IMG/VR virus record: IMGVR_UViG_3300046323_000486
Span: 1 to 37,674 of that record
Strand: one strand, 5' to 3'
Source of the DNA: a virus
DNA: 37,674 nt
Below the pieces are notes generated by a model that was given only the letters and a program-made list of their open reading frames with translations, was not told the origin of the DNA and searched no databases. Shown here piece by piece: positions 1 through 6,902 of this stretch. The position numbers and the translations under genes are program-made. The first letter of the stretch is position 1. Each line of letters starts with the position of its first letter.

Positions 1-364
1 CCTCTGTACCCGACCGCTCTTCCCTTTGTTTGATACTGTCGTGACAGGTCTTGCACAGGCACTGCAGGTTTGTGTCATCCCAGAATAGCGCCGCGTCACC
101 ACGATGCGCCGTGATGTGATCGCCAACCAGCTGCGATGTGTCGACTTCGATTTGACTGCACAGACGACAGGTGAACTGATCGCGTTCCAACACCTGCCAC
201 CGCAGACGCTGCCAGCGCGCCGTCTTATACCACTTGCGCCAATGCTGATCGCGGTCGCGGGCGGCGTCCCTATCCAGCGGGGCCACCTTGACCAGATCAG
301 AGACGCGACCCAGCTTTGGACGCAGCGTGGTCAGCGATGGTGCCAGCAGCTTTAACCTGCCCAT
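1..364 (-). CDS. HNH endonuclease, 3' end missing at window edge
   Basis: Translation of the minus strand gives an HNH nuclease of the phage type that sits beside terminase and helps DNA cleavage during packaging. The zinc and active-site pattern is visible: CRLC, then GDHITAHRGD, then CLCKTCHDS (CxxC...DH...N...CxxCH). The reading frame is still open at base 1, so the C-terminus is missing. I chose the ATG at 364, which begins MGRLKLLAPSL, as is usual for the family. An in-frame ATG at 448 would add a hydrophobic N-terminus and cannot be excluded, because neither start has a clear Shine-Dalgarno sequence. The gene lies downstream of the replication genes. Through the circle it directly precedes the small terminase at the other window end, the normal HNH-TerS-TerL order. 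Confidence 0.85.
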   Translation of the reverse strand, partial: MGRLKLLAPSLTTLRPKLGRVSDLVKVAPLDRDAARDRDQHWRKWYKTARWQRLRWQVLERDQFTCRLCSQIEVDTSQLVGDHITAHRGDAALFWDDTNLQCLCKTCHDSIKQREERSGTE

Positions 365-497
365 TGCAACCCCGCCAAGCCAAACGCCAAAGACCAACCC
401 GGAAACGCAAAACGCCCACAACACTGGGCTGCGGGCGTGGGTAGTCATGTTACAAAGATTTATGCGCGCGACGGACCTAAAGCGCAACCATCTATTT

Positions 498-1196
498 TCA
501 ACAAAATGCAGCAGAACACGCGAACATGCGGTCCAGCGCCCCACACAGCGCCCCACGCAGGGCAGTGCGGTGCGCGCCCTTGGCTGACCAACCGTGCCGC
601 GACAGCACATCTGACAGGGTTAGACCATGCAGACAGACGCAATCGACCACAGTCCTGTCGCGGATCAATCCTGCTGTCACCCGCCCATCACCGCGCTGCG
701 ATGGCCGCAGCCGCCGCACACTCATCGCAACACCCGCGCCGATGGCAGACCAGAAACTTGCCAACCTGTCACCCTCGGCGATATAGGCATCAATGAAAGA
801 ACCGCCGCCCGATCCACCGCGCCCCGCCTCAAGTGACGCGCACCGCACCCCACCCGCTGAATGGCTTTCAAACAGTGCGGCATACCTGCGCGCGACATCG
901 ACCTGTTGCCAGCTGAACGGGGGAACAAAGGGTGCCGCTACCTCTTGCCCCGCAACTGCGCGGGCATGGGCGCGACGGGCGGATTGATCCATCACATCGA
1001 ACACATCAGAGCGCACCCAATGCGACCCGCTTTGCGTGCGCGTGCCGCCGCGCTGCACGGTCCAATCGGTTTCAAGACGCAAGGCCCCGCGCGCCGGGGC
1101 AAACGCCACAGCGCCGTGTGCAGCGGGCAATTCATGCGCGCGCCGCAGCACCGCGACAGCCTCGTCATCCATTGACTGACCTGTGACTGCATTCAT
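498..1196 (-). CDS. Hypothetical phage protein with C-terminal HTH-like region
   Basis: A 232-residue protein I do not recognise as a named family. The start is the ATG at 1196 because AAGGGG lies 6 bases upstream, while the open frame further upstream is arginine-rich non-coding sequence. The middle is glycine-rich. The C-terminal 50 residues (DVLSRHGWSAKGAHRTALRGAL) look like a helix-turn-helix, so DNA binding is possible but is only inference. It lies between the replication genes and the HNH/terminase module, where lambdoid phages often keep an antiterminator or late regulator. No direct evidence shows that role here. Confidence 0.7.
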   Translation of the reverse strand: MNAVTGQSMDDEAVAVLRRAHELPAAHGAVAFAPARGALRLETDWTVQRGGTRTQSGSHWVRSDVFDVMDQSARRAHARAVAGQEVAAPFVPPFSWQQVDVARRYAALFESHSAGGVRCASLEAGRGGSGGGSFIDAYIAEGDRLASFWSAIGAGVAMSVRRLRPSQRGDGRVTAGLIRDRTVVDCVCLHGLTLSDVLSRHGWSAKGAHRTALRGALCGALDRMFACSAAFC

Positions 1197-1263
1197 GGTT
1201 TTGCCCCTTATGAAGTTTGATATGTCAGATGCACAGATGACCCATGCCGATGGTGCCGCGCGT

Positions 1264-1932
1264 CTATGCCGCCTGATCGCCCACACCCCGATCAGCAGCG
1301 CCAGCCGCCACTTGATCAGCGCGGGCACGTTCCCCGCCTGCGACCAGCTGCTGACAATAGAGCGACTGGCGGGTGTATCTTTCCAACCAATTCAATTCAT
1401 CTGGGCTGGCGGTGCCCTCAGCAGCCTTTTGCGACCAGCGCGCCAATTGGCGGGCGTTGTCGGCGGCGCGCTCTTTGATCTTGGTCAATTCATAGTCATT
1501 CGGCGGCGCACCCCGGCGCTGCAAATGACCATGCAATTCCACCAGATAACCGCCCTGCAGCGCAACCGGACCACCACGCGACCGCAACCATGTGGTCATG
1601 ATGTGGCGTTCCTCATCCGGGGGCGGCATGCGCTGCACCCGCTGACAGGTGTTCCAGATCGTGGCAAAGCTGGGCCATTGGTTGTGCAACTTGCCCTCGG
1701 CGATATCCAAGACCAATTCGGCCAGCACCAACAAGGCAGGCGCGTCAAGATAGGCAAGGCGTTCGGAAAGGCGCTGCAAAAAGGCATCATGGTCGCCAAG
1801 ACTGACACCCGGCGCGCGGCGCAATCCAGCATCAACCAAGGGCGCAATCAGCATGGCCCGCACCAGCGCACGGCCTGACAGATTTTGTGCATCTTCATGT
1901 GCGGTTACATCTGTCATGGTTGCATCGGTCAC
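1264..1932 (-). CDS. Hypothetical replication-region protein next to the putative origin
   Basis: A protein of about 222 residues, largely helical and rich in Leu, Ala and Arg, with no recognised catalytic motif. GTG at 1932 is the preferred start because GAGGTG lies 7 bases upstream; an in-frame ATG at 1917 (MTDVTAHEDAQ) is the alternative. It begins right after the iteron/DnaA-box region and follows the DUF1376-like replication protein. The position resembles that of a helicase loader or replication accessory protein, but no Walker A motif is visible, so an AAA+ loader is unlikely. Function is unassigned. Confidence 0.7.
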   Translation of the reverse strand: MTDATMTDVTAHEDAQNLSGRALVRAMLIAPLVDAGLRRAPGVSLGDHDAFLQRLSERLAYLDAPALLVLAELVLDIAEGKLHNQWPSFATIWNTCQRVQRMPPPDEERHIMTTWLRSRGGPVALQGGYLVELHGHLQRRGAPPNDYELTKIKERAADNARQLARWSQKAAEGTASPDELNWLERYTRQSLYCQQLVAGGERARADQVAAGAADRGVGDQAA

Positions 1933-1964
1933 AGCAGGGCACCTCTTGTTTCTCAGCCAGCAAC

Positions 1965-2120
1965 TTATCCACAAGCACTCTGTCGCCCGTGATCAGTCTT
2001 TTCTTATCTCTTCTTTTCTCTTCTTCTCTCTGCAGGACTGTCCAGTTTTGGACAACTCTGTCCAACTCTGTCCAACTCTGTCCAACTCTGTCTTTTGGAC
2101 AGTCTTGGACAAACTGGACA
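1965..2120. other. Putative phage replication origin
   Basis: This non-coding gap between two replication-region genes holds three origin-like elements in order. A perfect consensus DnaA box (TTATCCACA) lies at 1965-1973. An almost pure pyrimidine tract runs over about 1996-2032, a candidate unwinding element. An iteron cluster with flanking inverted repeat lies at 2039-2120. Origins inside or beside the initiator gene are common in temperate phages and iteron plasmids. The assignment is inference from sequence layout; no activity can be seen directly. Confidence 0.65.
2039..2120. repeat. Iteron-like direct repeats inside an inverted repeat
   Basis: Four head-to-tail copies of the 10-mer AACTCTGTCC begin at 2054, 2064, 2074 and 2084; the last ends in T instead of C. 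They are enclosed by an exact 10-bp inverted repeat, TGTCCAGTTT at 2039-2048 and AAACTGGACA at 2111-2120. More GGACA half-sites lie between 2097 and 2120. The shared word GTCC/GGAC in both orientations suggests a single protein reads the whole array. The upstream-encoded replication protein is the obvious candidate. Confidence 0.8.
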
Positions 2121-2128
2121 AAGTTAGG

Positions 2129-2764
2129 TCACCGCGTCACCCAGCGTTCGCGCACCGCGTTTTCAAAGGCGGCATCGTAATTGTGCGCCATGCGGTTTCC
2201 GGTGACACGTTTTGCCAGCCAGTCATCAATCCGGCGCATCAAGACATCATCGCCGCATTCATCCGCACTTAGCCCCGCACGCTTCATCGCGTCTGACAAG
2301 CGTTGAAATCGCTTCACGTCTGCCTGTTGACCGCGTGATCGTTCCCGCACCTCACGGCGCGACAGAACATCTTGCAGCGATGTCAGAACCACATGGTGCA
2401 TCAGGCGGATTTCGCCGTTGCCACGCCCCGCGCATAGGCAGGGTTCCCAATTGCGCAATGGGCCCCGGTCACGCAGATTTCGCAGGGCGATCCACTGCGC
2501 CAATGGCAGACGCAGCAACGCGGCCAATTCCTCATCATCGGACGGCAAGGTGCCAATCGGGCTTTGCGCCGTGGCCAGATCGAACAGGGCGCGGGCCACG
2601 CCCTGCACCTCATAGCTGCATTTCAGGTGGCCCGAAGAGTTTAGCCACCGCGACGGCACCCATTTGACAAAGGCCAGTTCCGGCAATCGCTCTTCGCGGT
2701 CAATCGGGTAATCTGGCAGGGTGACATCTTCAACCAGGCGGGGCACTTTGCGGTCTGACATCAT
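2129..2764 (-). CDS. DUF1376-like replication initiator candidate
   Basis: A 211-residue protein. Residues from about 30 to 130 follow the pattern of the DUF1376/phage replication O-type N-terminal domain: KWVPSRWLNSSGHL, then YEVQGVARALFDL, then GTLPSDDEELAALLRLPLAQW. The C-terminal part is charged and could carry the DNA or helicase contact. It starts with tandem ATG codons at 2764, overlapping the upstream stop, and ends only 9 bases before the iteron array. I infer that it binds that array and recruits host replication proteins. DUF1376 similarity is recognised by eye, and the initiator role is inference. Confidence 0.65.
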   Translation of the reverse strand: MMSDRKVPRLVEDVTLPDYPIDREERLPELAFVKWVPSRWLNSSGHLKCSYEVQGVARALFDLATAQSPIGTLPSDDEELAALLRLPLAQWIALRNLRDRGPLRNWEPCLCAGRGNGEIRLMHHVVLTSLQDVLSRREVRERSRGQQADVKRFQRLSDAMKRAGLSADECGDDVLMRRIDDWLAKRVTGNRMAHNYDAAFENAVRERWVTR

Positions 2765-3324
2765 GACACCACCGCGCGGTGGTTTTGCACCTGAATTTGA
2801 ACACGCCGGCGTATTTTTTGGGCCCGCTGATCGTGCGCATCGCCCTCACCACTGACAGGCAGCGCCAATTCGTGCCGAAATCGCTTGGTGACATAGGCCG
2901 GATCTACCCCCGCCAACGTGCACACACAGGCGAAATCGCGCGATGCGAACCACGACATGGCCTCACGCCGCCGTTGATCAGCACCGTCGCCGATATGGCC
3001 GCCAAAAATGGCGTTCCACTGATCGGTCAGAACGCTGACCCATAACTGGCGACAGGCAGACGGGCACAGATCAGACGCCACAAGGGGCGGCATCGGCGGC
3101 AGGTCTTGCACATCAACGCCGCGCAAAGGTCTGATATAGGTGGGCCAGAACACATCATTGCGCGCCGCCCATGCAGCGATGTTGTCGCGCGAAATGCCTG
3201 TGGCCCGCGATGCTTCGACCAGCAACATGCCCGCGTCAAAACAGCCGCGAATCTTGGCATCACGCTCGGCACGCCATTCGGCCATGGATGGTGATGCAGT
3301 TTGTGGTTCAGTCACGGCCCCCAT
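2761..3324 (-). CDS. Hypothetical HTH protein of early operon
   Basis: A 187-residue protein. The ATG at 3324 overlaps the upstream stop (TGATG) and marks the true start; the frame upstream is only the shadow of the neighbour. Residues about 35-60 (GMLLVEASRATGISRDNIAAW) form a plausible helix-turn-helix. A second helical block contains CRQLWVSVLTDQW and SWFASRDFACVCTLAGVD, a pattern I associate with small conserved alphaproteobacterial phage proteins of unknown role. It is translationally coupled to the replication protein downstream. DNA binding is likely; the target is unknown. Confidence 0.75.
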   Translation of the reverse strand: MGAVTEPQTASPSMAEWRAERDAKIRGCFDAGMLLVEASRATGISRDNIAAWAARNDVFWPTYIRPLRGVDVQDLPPMPPLVASDLCPSACRQLWVSVLTDQWNAIFGGHIGDGADQRRREAMSWFASRDFACVCTLAGVDPAYVTKRFRHELALPVSGEGDAHDQRAQKIRRRVQIQVQNHRAVVS

Positions 3325-4106
3325 CAGCCAACCCTCCGTTGCAATGCCTGCTGGCGCACCGCATAGGCCGCAGCCGAGGCACGGTTGGTTTGGTCGACAA
3401 AGGCAATACCCAACAGGTTGAAATCGGCGCGCACGGTTGCAGGCTTGGCACCTATGATCAATGGCACGGCATGTGGATTTACGCCTGCGCGCACCAGCCG
3501 CAGAATTTCGGCCAACCGCGCCTCGCGCACTTTGGTGCGAGCAATGTTGCCCTTGACGCGCCATGTGTCATCACGCCGAATTGTCAGTTTGAAATCGCGG
3601 CAGATGTTGCGCACTGTTGCGGGCGAAATGCCCGTCAACTGGGCGATGTCCAGCGCCGTCATGGCCGCATGATCCAACGCTGCAATCTGCGCCATTTTCG
3701 CGCGCCGAATGGCCACCAACCCGTGATTGGCCAGCAACCCCAACCGCCCGCGATCATAGACGATCACCGATACCGGCACGGCCAACTGATTGGCGATTTG
3801 AATATCGGTCAAACCCGCCCCAACCAGATCGGGCAATTGCGCGCGGCGTATTTCGGCCAATGGCCCATTGCGCCAGCGTGACCAGGCACTTGCCGTGTCG
3901 CGCTTGCACTGCGCGATGTAATCCGGCTGCACCAGCTTGCGACCATTCCACACGGGCAAGGTGCGTCCACTCGCACCAACAGGCACAATCTGCACCGCGC
4001 GCGGATCAACACCGCAACCATACCGGGCGCTGACATCAGCTGCGATGGCCACCGCGTTTGGAACGGTGTTGATCACAGCGGGATCTATCATCTGTGCCCC
4101 GATCAT
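3324..4106 (-). CDS. Hypothetical protein with three helix-turn-helix motifs
   Basis: A 260-residue protein with at least three separate HTH-like segments: AGLTDIQIANQLAVPVSVI near residue 98, ALDIAQLTGISPATVRNI near 150, and AGVNPHAVPLIIGAKPATV near 208. Each has the small-residue turn and the second helix expected of simple homeodomain-like folds. No catalytic residues are visible, so it is not an obvious transposase or recombinase. The start at 4106 overlaps the stop of the HD-domain gene (ATGA). It may be an early regulator or a multi-site DNA-binding protein; this is inference. Confidence 0.75.
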   Translation of the reverse strand: MIGAQMIDPAVINTVPNAVAIAADVSARYGCGVDPRAVQIVPVGASGRTLPVWNGRKLVQPDYIAQCKRDTASAWSRWRNGPLAEIRRAQLPDLVGAGLTDIQIANQLAVPVSVIVYDRGRLGLLANHGLVAIRRAKMAQIAALDHAAMTALDIAQLTGISPATVRNICRDFKLTIRRDDTWRVKGNIARTKVREARLAEILRLVRAGVNPHAVPLIIGAKPATVRADFNLLGIAFVDQTNRASAAAYAVRQQALQRRVG

Positions 4107-4582
4107 ATCGCCACCCAGCCAATCAGCGGATGAACAAATAGCAGAATGTCCAATTCAGATGCGCGCTTTAGCAACCAGTCGCGGCATTGCGACCAATCGC
4201 GATTGCGCGCCTGTTCTGGCGCGATGCGCAGCATCCACATATAAGCGTCAAAACAGTCCAGAAACGACAGGCGCGGCATGTCGGCAAACTGCCAACCGAA
4301 TTTCTCGGCAATCCGCCCCTCGGCTGCAGTCAACGCCGCATATAGGTCAGGGTTGTCGCGCTTGACCGGGCCGGGCACATCGCCCACATACGCCTCTGGC
4401 AAATCGTGCACCAAACAACCCGCAATCAACGCCGCATCCGCTGGCCACAACTGAACGGCCAGCACGGCCATGCGCCCCGAATGGGCGGAAACCGTCTCGC
4501 CAGACCGCTGCAAAGCATGGCACGAATTGGCATGCCAGCGCAGGGTATGGCCCGCATTCCACGTGTCGAACAGCGCGCTCAT
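4103..4582 (-). CDS. HD-domain phosphohydrolase, YfbR-like nucleotidase
   Basis: A 159-residue protein with the HD-superfamily metal-binding set: His34 (AHSGRMAV), His59-Asp60 (CLVHDLPEAYVGD) and Asp112 (LDCFDAYMW). Spacing and length match the YfbR/YGK1-like 5'-deoxynucleotidases, which dephosphorylate deoxynucleoside monophosphates in the cytoplasm. Phages use such enzymes to adjust dNTP pools during replication, which fits the early leftward operon. ATG at 4582 is chosen because it overlaps the upstream stop. The HD fold is clear; the exact substrate is inferred. Confidence 0.85.
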   Translation of the reverse strand: MSALFDTWNAGHTLRWHANSCHALQRSGETVSAHSGRMAVLAVQLWPADAALIAGCLVHDLPEAYVGDVPGPVKRDNPDLYAALTAAEGRIAEKFGWQFADMPRLSFLDCFDAYMWMLRIAPEQARNRDWSQCRDWLLKRASELDILLFVHPLIGWVAI

Positions 4583-4947
4583 AGTTTCCACCACAGAAAC
4601 GCACTGAATAGCAACGCCAAGCCCAGCACCGGGATCAGGCCCAACACCGGGGCCACGTAATCGTCAATTTCAAACCGCGCCGCACCGTGATCGTTCACTG
4701 TGCCGCCGCGCGTGTATCCTGCTGCATCCGCCACAAACGGTGCACTTGGGTCGACAATCGCCCCCGGTTGCGCCGCCTCAAAAGCGCGGGCGACGGGCAA
4801 CACCATCGACGGATGTAAGGTCAAGGTGACTGGATCAACCGATCCACAGGCCGCAACCATCCGCAGCTTATTCGCCAGCATATCCAGCGGCGCATCTTCG
4901 CCCACGATCACCGACCACGCCAACCTGTCTTGTGAAATATCGCTCAT
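4579..4947 (-). CDS. Hypothetical protein with C-terminal membrane segment
   Basis: A 122-residue protein of unknown family. The soluble N-terminal part is followed by a single hydrophobic helix at the very C-terminus (PVLGLIPVLGLALLFSAFLW) ending in WKL, so it may be a tail-anchored inner-membrane protein. Both ends overlap neighbours by ATGA, which supports it as a true operon member. No function can be assigned. Confidence 0.7.
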   Translation of the reverse strand: MSDISQDRLAWSVIVGEDAPLDMLANKLRMVAACGSVDPVTLTLHPSMVLPVARAFEAAQPGAIVDPSAPFVADAAGYTRGGTVNDHGAARFEIDDYVAPVLGLIPVLGLALLFSAFLWWKL

Positions 4948-5195
4948 ACCCGGCCCCCAAAAAAATCAGGGCGCGGCGCAATCGAGTAAACCCGCGCACC
5001 AGCGCCCTGTAGGTGAGGGAGGTCATCCAAGTCGTCCGTCGTGTGGGGGGCACGCAGCCGGGCACATATGGCCCCCCCGGTCATATGGTCATCTGGGGAA
5101 GGAGGGGCCCCTATGCCCTGCGTTTGAAATTCAACCGAAACCGTTGTGCGAACTTTCGTTCCGAATGCCGCCGCTGCGCTGACCCCCTGCCCCAT
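4944..5195 (-). CDS. Hypothetical small early protein
   Basis: An 83-residue protein starting at the ATG at 5195, two bases after the upstream stop. The longer open frame upstream overlaps the neighbouring coding region and is rejected. The centre is acidic (DDLDDLPHL) and the C-terminus is basic. No domain is recognised. Close packing with both neighbours is the main support for its reality. Confidence 0.6.
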   Translation of the reverse strand: MGQGVSAAAAFGTKVRTTVSVEFQTQGIGAPPSPDDHMTGGAICARLRAPHTTDDLDDLPHLQGAGARVYSIAPRPDFFGGRV

Positions 5196-5197
5196 GA

Positions 5198-5596
5198 TCA
5201 GGCCACCCGACGCAATGGGGTCTTGTGCCGGGGCAGCGCGCCCACCGGCTGGGGCAACAAATGCTTTGCCGCTGCATCCGGCCGCATCGCAAAGGCCAGC
5301 GCCACTTTGGATCCATTCGGACCACCAAGGCCGCGCAACCACTTTTCCGCACCTTTTTCACTGACGCCAAAGAAATATCCGACCTCTACCGCGCCCTGAA
5401 ACTCGGCCCGCAGGAAATCCCGCCACCGATCGGCAAAGCTGACCTGAAACGCACGCGGATCAATCGCCCAGCCCCGTTCTGGGGCCAAATACACTGACCC
5501 ACCCTTTTGTTCGCGCAAAGGTTCCAACGACAGATCAGGCTTGCCCGCGCTATTGGGGACATTCGGAACAAGCGAAAGGCGGGGTCCAGATGACAT
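5198..5596 (-). CDS. Hypothetical early protein, possibly DNA binding
   Basis: A 132-residue protein beginning at the ATG at 5596 (TGATG overlap with an upstream stop; AGGAT about 8 bases away). The region FADRWRDFLRAEFQGAVEVGYFFGVSEKGAEKWLRG reads like a degenerate helix-turn-helix with a recognition helix at EKGAEKWLRG. The same style (a short HTH followed by a variable tail) is seen in the first gene of the leftward operon. A regulatory role is plausible but not shown. Confidence 0.7.
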   Translation of the reverse strand: MSSGPRLSLVPNVPNSAGKPDLSLEPLREQKGGSVYLAPERGWAIDPRAFQVSFADRWRDFLRAEFQGAVEVGYFFGVSEKGAEKWLRGLGGPNGSKVALAFAMRPDAAAKHLLPQPVGALPRHKTPLRRVA

Positions 5597-5678
5597 CACG
5601 CTGCATCCTGATTTTGGGGGTTTGTGGACGCAACCGCCAGCTGTCGCTTAGGTTGCTCCATGTTGCATTTGGCATAGG
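5596..5678 (-). pseudogene. Remnant of a second copy of the first early gene's 3' end
   Basis: On the minus strand this stretch ends in codons for NQDAA-stop, exactly as the gene at 6039-6293 does. The DNA TCACGCTGCATCCTGATTT at 5596-5614 matches 6039-6057 with one mismatch, and TTGGCATAGG recurs at 5669 and 6070. No ribosome site or full-length frame supports an intact gene here. I read it as the leftover 3' end of a duplicated or displaced early gene, interrupted by the oppositely oriented gene at 5686-5943. Confidence 0.5.
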
Positions 5679-5685
5679 AAGAATC

Positions 5686-5943
5686 ATGACTGACAAAGAC
5701 ATCAAGACCGCCCCGGTTGTCGGCTGGGACACCCTGAACGTCGCGCAAACGACCGTTATGCTGCGCCTGCACCACGTCACGACCGAGGAACAGCTGCGCG
5801 GGTTTTACGCGGGCACAGCCGAGGCCAGCCACATCAACGCGATGCTTACGCCAAAACAGGCGATGGACTTGGCCACAGACCTGCAAAACGCTGCAAAGAT
5901 GATTCTGGCACAGCAAACACCACCGCGATCTCATCAATCGTGA
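5686..5943 (+). CDS. Hypothetical protein, inverted within the leftward operon
   Basis: An 85-residue protein with a good ribosome site (AGGAAGA, 3 bases before the ATG at 5686). It is transcribed rightward although genes on both sides run leftward. The order of features, VAQTTVMLRLHHVTTEEQL followed by LTPKQAMDLATDLQNAAKMI, matches short alphaproteobacterial proteins of unknown function that end in a helix. It converges on and overlaps the small leftward frame 5846-6013 by 98 bases. It could be a separately expressed moron, or an antisense brake on the leftward transcript. Confidence 0.65.
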   Translation: MTDKDIKTAPVVGWDTLNVAQTTVMLRLHHVTTEEQLRGFYAGTAEASHINAMLTPKQAMDLATDLQNAAKMILAQQTPPRSHQS

Positions 5944-6013
5944 AATTCCGGGCAACCAAGAGGGCCGCATCGTCAGGGCTGACCCACAGGGTCGAAACAG
6001 GTGGGTGCTGCAT
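5846..6013 (-). CDS. Small hypothetical protein with HTH-like helix
   Basis: A 55-residue frame with GGAG placed 5 bases before the ATG at 6013, directly after the first leftward gene. The segment DDAALLVARNFTIDEIAVVF followed by AVPESSLQRFAGL resembles a helix-turn-helix. Its 3' third is antisense to the rightward gene 5686-5943. Only one of the two may be a real protein, so confidence is moderate. Length and operon position suit a small early regulator. Confidence 0.45.
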   Translation of the reverse strand: MQHPPVSTLWVSPDDAALLVARNFTIDEIAVVFAVPESSLQRFAGLWPSPSPVLA

Positions 6014-6038
6014 GGCAACTCCGAGGAAAGGACACCCA

Positions 6039-6293
6039 TCACGCGGCATCCTGATTTGTGGGGGCAGCCTTGGCATAGGCCTGCAAATGTGGCGGCAACG
6101 CCGTGCCAGCGGGCCAGTTATCGGCCATGTACCGGCGAATGCGGTCTGCCATGGGCAAGGTGCAGCTGGCGGTCTTGCCAACCCAGCTAGCCCAAACCCG
6201 CCCACCAAGGCCCCCAGCGTTTTGCAAAACCGTGCCGGGCTTTTTGCCCAGCAGTCCCGAAAACTCTTCGATTTCTTTGATCAGTTGTTCCAT
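6039..6293 (-). CDS. First gene of leftward operon, Cro-like regulator candidate
   Basis: An 84-residue protein (88 if the ATG at 6305 is used) divergent from the repressor gene, the position of Cro in lambdoid phages. N-terminal MEQLIKEIEEFSGLLGKKPG, then GGRVWASWVGKTASCTLP, suggests a short HTH-type fold of the kind seen in small phage regulators. The ATG at 6305 lies inside the predicted -10 box, so I prefer 6293. The predicted transcription start falls almost on that codon, so the message could be leaderless. No Shine-Dalgarno is visible at either start. Confidence 0.65.
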   Translation of the reverse strand: MEQLIKEIEEFSGLLGKKPGTVLQNAGGLGGRVWASWVGKTASCTLPMADRIRRYMADNWPAGTALPPHLQAYAKAAPTNQDAA

Positions 6294-6300
6294 GACATCT

Positions 6301-6330
6301 GTCATAGGTTTTTAAACCGATGTCTGTCAA
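6301..6330 (-). promoter_or_regulatory. Leftward early promoter with repressor operator
   Basis: On the minus strand a perfect -35 box TTGACA occupies 6330-6325. An 18-base spacer and a -10-like TATGAC (6306-6301) follow. The spacer contains the operator at 6306-6319, two inverted AGGTTT half-sites around TT with one terminal mismatch (AGGTTTTTAAACCG on the plus strand). A protein bound there would block RNA polymerase. The same operator recurs at 8835-8876. The promoter is inferred; the operator repeat is directly visible. Confidence 0.75.
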
Positions 6331-6379
6331 TGTTTTTTTATCCTATTGCCGCGAAGTTTTGCGCAAGGGACAATTGACC

Positions 6380-6703
6380 ATGCCCAGCTTTATCGAACTT
6401 CTCGAAATATATCTTGAAAATCACCCCGAGTGGACCGAGGCGGGCCTCGCCCGCGCGGCTGGGATGCACAACAGCAGCATTCGCCAAATGCTTAAGTACC
6501 GCAGGAACCCTCGCTTTGACACGATGGAAAAGATTTGCGCTGTGCTTGGCTTTAGCCTTGAGAACTTTATGACGCAGGGTCGCGGCCAAGAACTTGCGGA
6601 AATTCATCATCTGATTGCTCTACTAACACCAGAAGAGCAGGCGATGATAAAAACCGCCGTAGCCGCCCTTGTCGCGCAACGCCGTGATCCATCGCCGAAA
6701 TGA
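6380..6703 (+). CDS. CI-like prophage repressor, short form
   Basis: A 107-residue protein. The ATG at 6380 is chosen because AAGGGA lies 9 bases upstream; the frame upstream of it has no ribosome site. Residues 16-66 form a Cro/C1-type helix-turn-helix (EAGLARAAGMHNSSIRQML followed by a basic turn and DTMEKICAVLGFSLENFM). The remaining 40 residues are helical and charged and probably dimerise. There is no S24/LexA-type Ala-Gly cleavage site or serine-lysine protease domain, so RecA-driven self-cleavage is unlikely. It is divergent from the leftward early operon and most likely binds the operators at 6306, 8835 and 8863. Confidence 0.8.
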   Translation: MPSFIELLEIYLENHPEWTEAGLARAAGMHNSSIRQMLKYRRNPRFDTMEKICAVLGFSLENFMTQGRGQELAEIHHLIALLTPEEQAMIKTAVAALVAQRRDPSPK

Positions 6704-6902
6704 TCCGCAATTCACGCACAACCTCTGCCACTATGTCATCCATTCAGCACCCCCATAGGGTGAACAATTACAGAACATTTTACTAAAATCCACCCCACAC
6801 CAGTTAGGCGAAAACCGATGGAAAGGAGGATTTTCGCACTACATATTGTAACTAGGTGATTCGAAATCAACAGATAGATAAATTTCAGCACAGGATATCC
6901 AC
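6704..6902. other. Intergenic region with imperfect hairpin
   Basis: About 200 bases without a gene. GCGAAAA at 6808-6814 and TTTTCGC at 6831-6837 can pair to form a 7-bp stem, but no U-tract follows, so it is not a clear terminator. The region is AT-richer than its surroundings. It probably holds the promoter for the small membrane protein downstream, but no convincing -35/-10 pair was found. Confidence 0.35.

Noticed and set aside
1183-1878. 231-residue plus-strand open frame
   Set aside because: Antisense to the replication-region gene 1264-1932 and has no ribosome site or motif.
2054-2093. CRISPR array
   Set aside because: The repeats are 10 bases in direct contact without spacers, so they are iterons, not CRISPR.
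3171-3881. 236-residue plus-strand open frame
   Set aside because: Antisense to two coupled early genes with overlapping stops and starts; no ribosome site.
5596-6042. 148-residue minus-strand frame covering the whole inverted-gene region
   Set aside because: Most of it is antisense to the 5686-5943 gene and has Cys/Arg-rich shadow composition; only its last codons match a real gene end.
6808-6837. Intrinsic terminator after the repressor gene
   Set aside because: The 7-bp stem is weak in G/C, has a 16-base loop and no following T-run.
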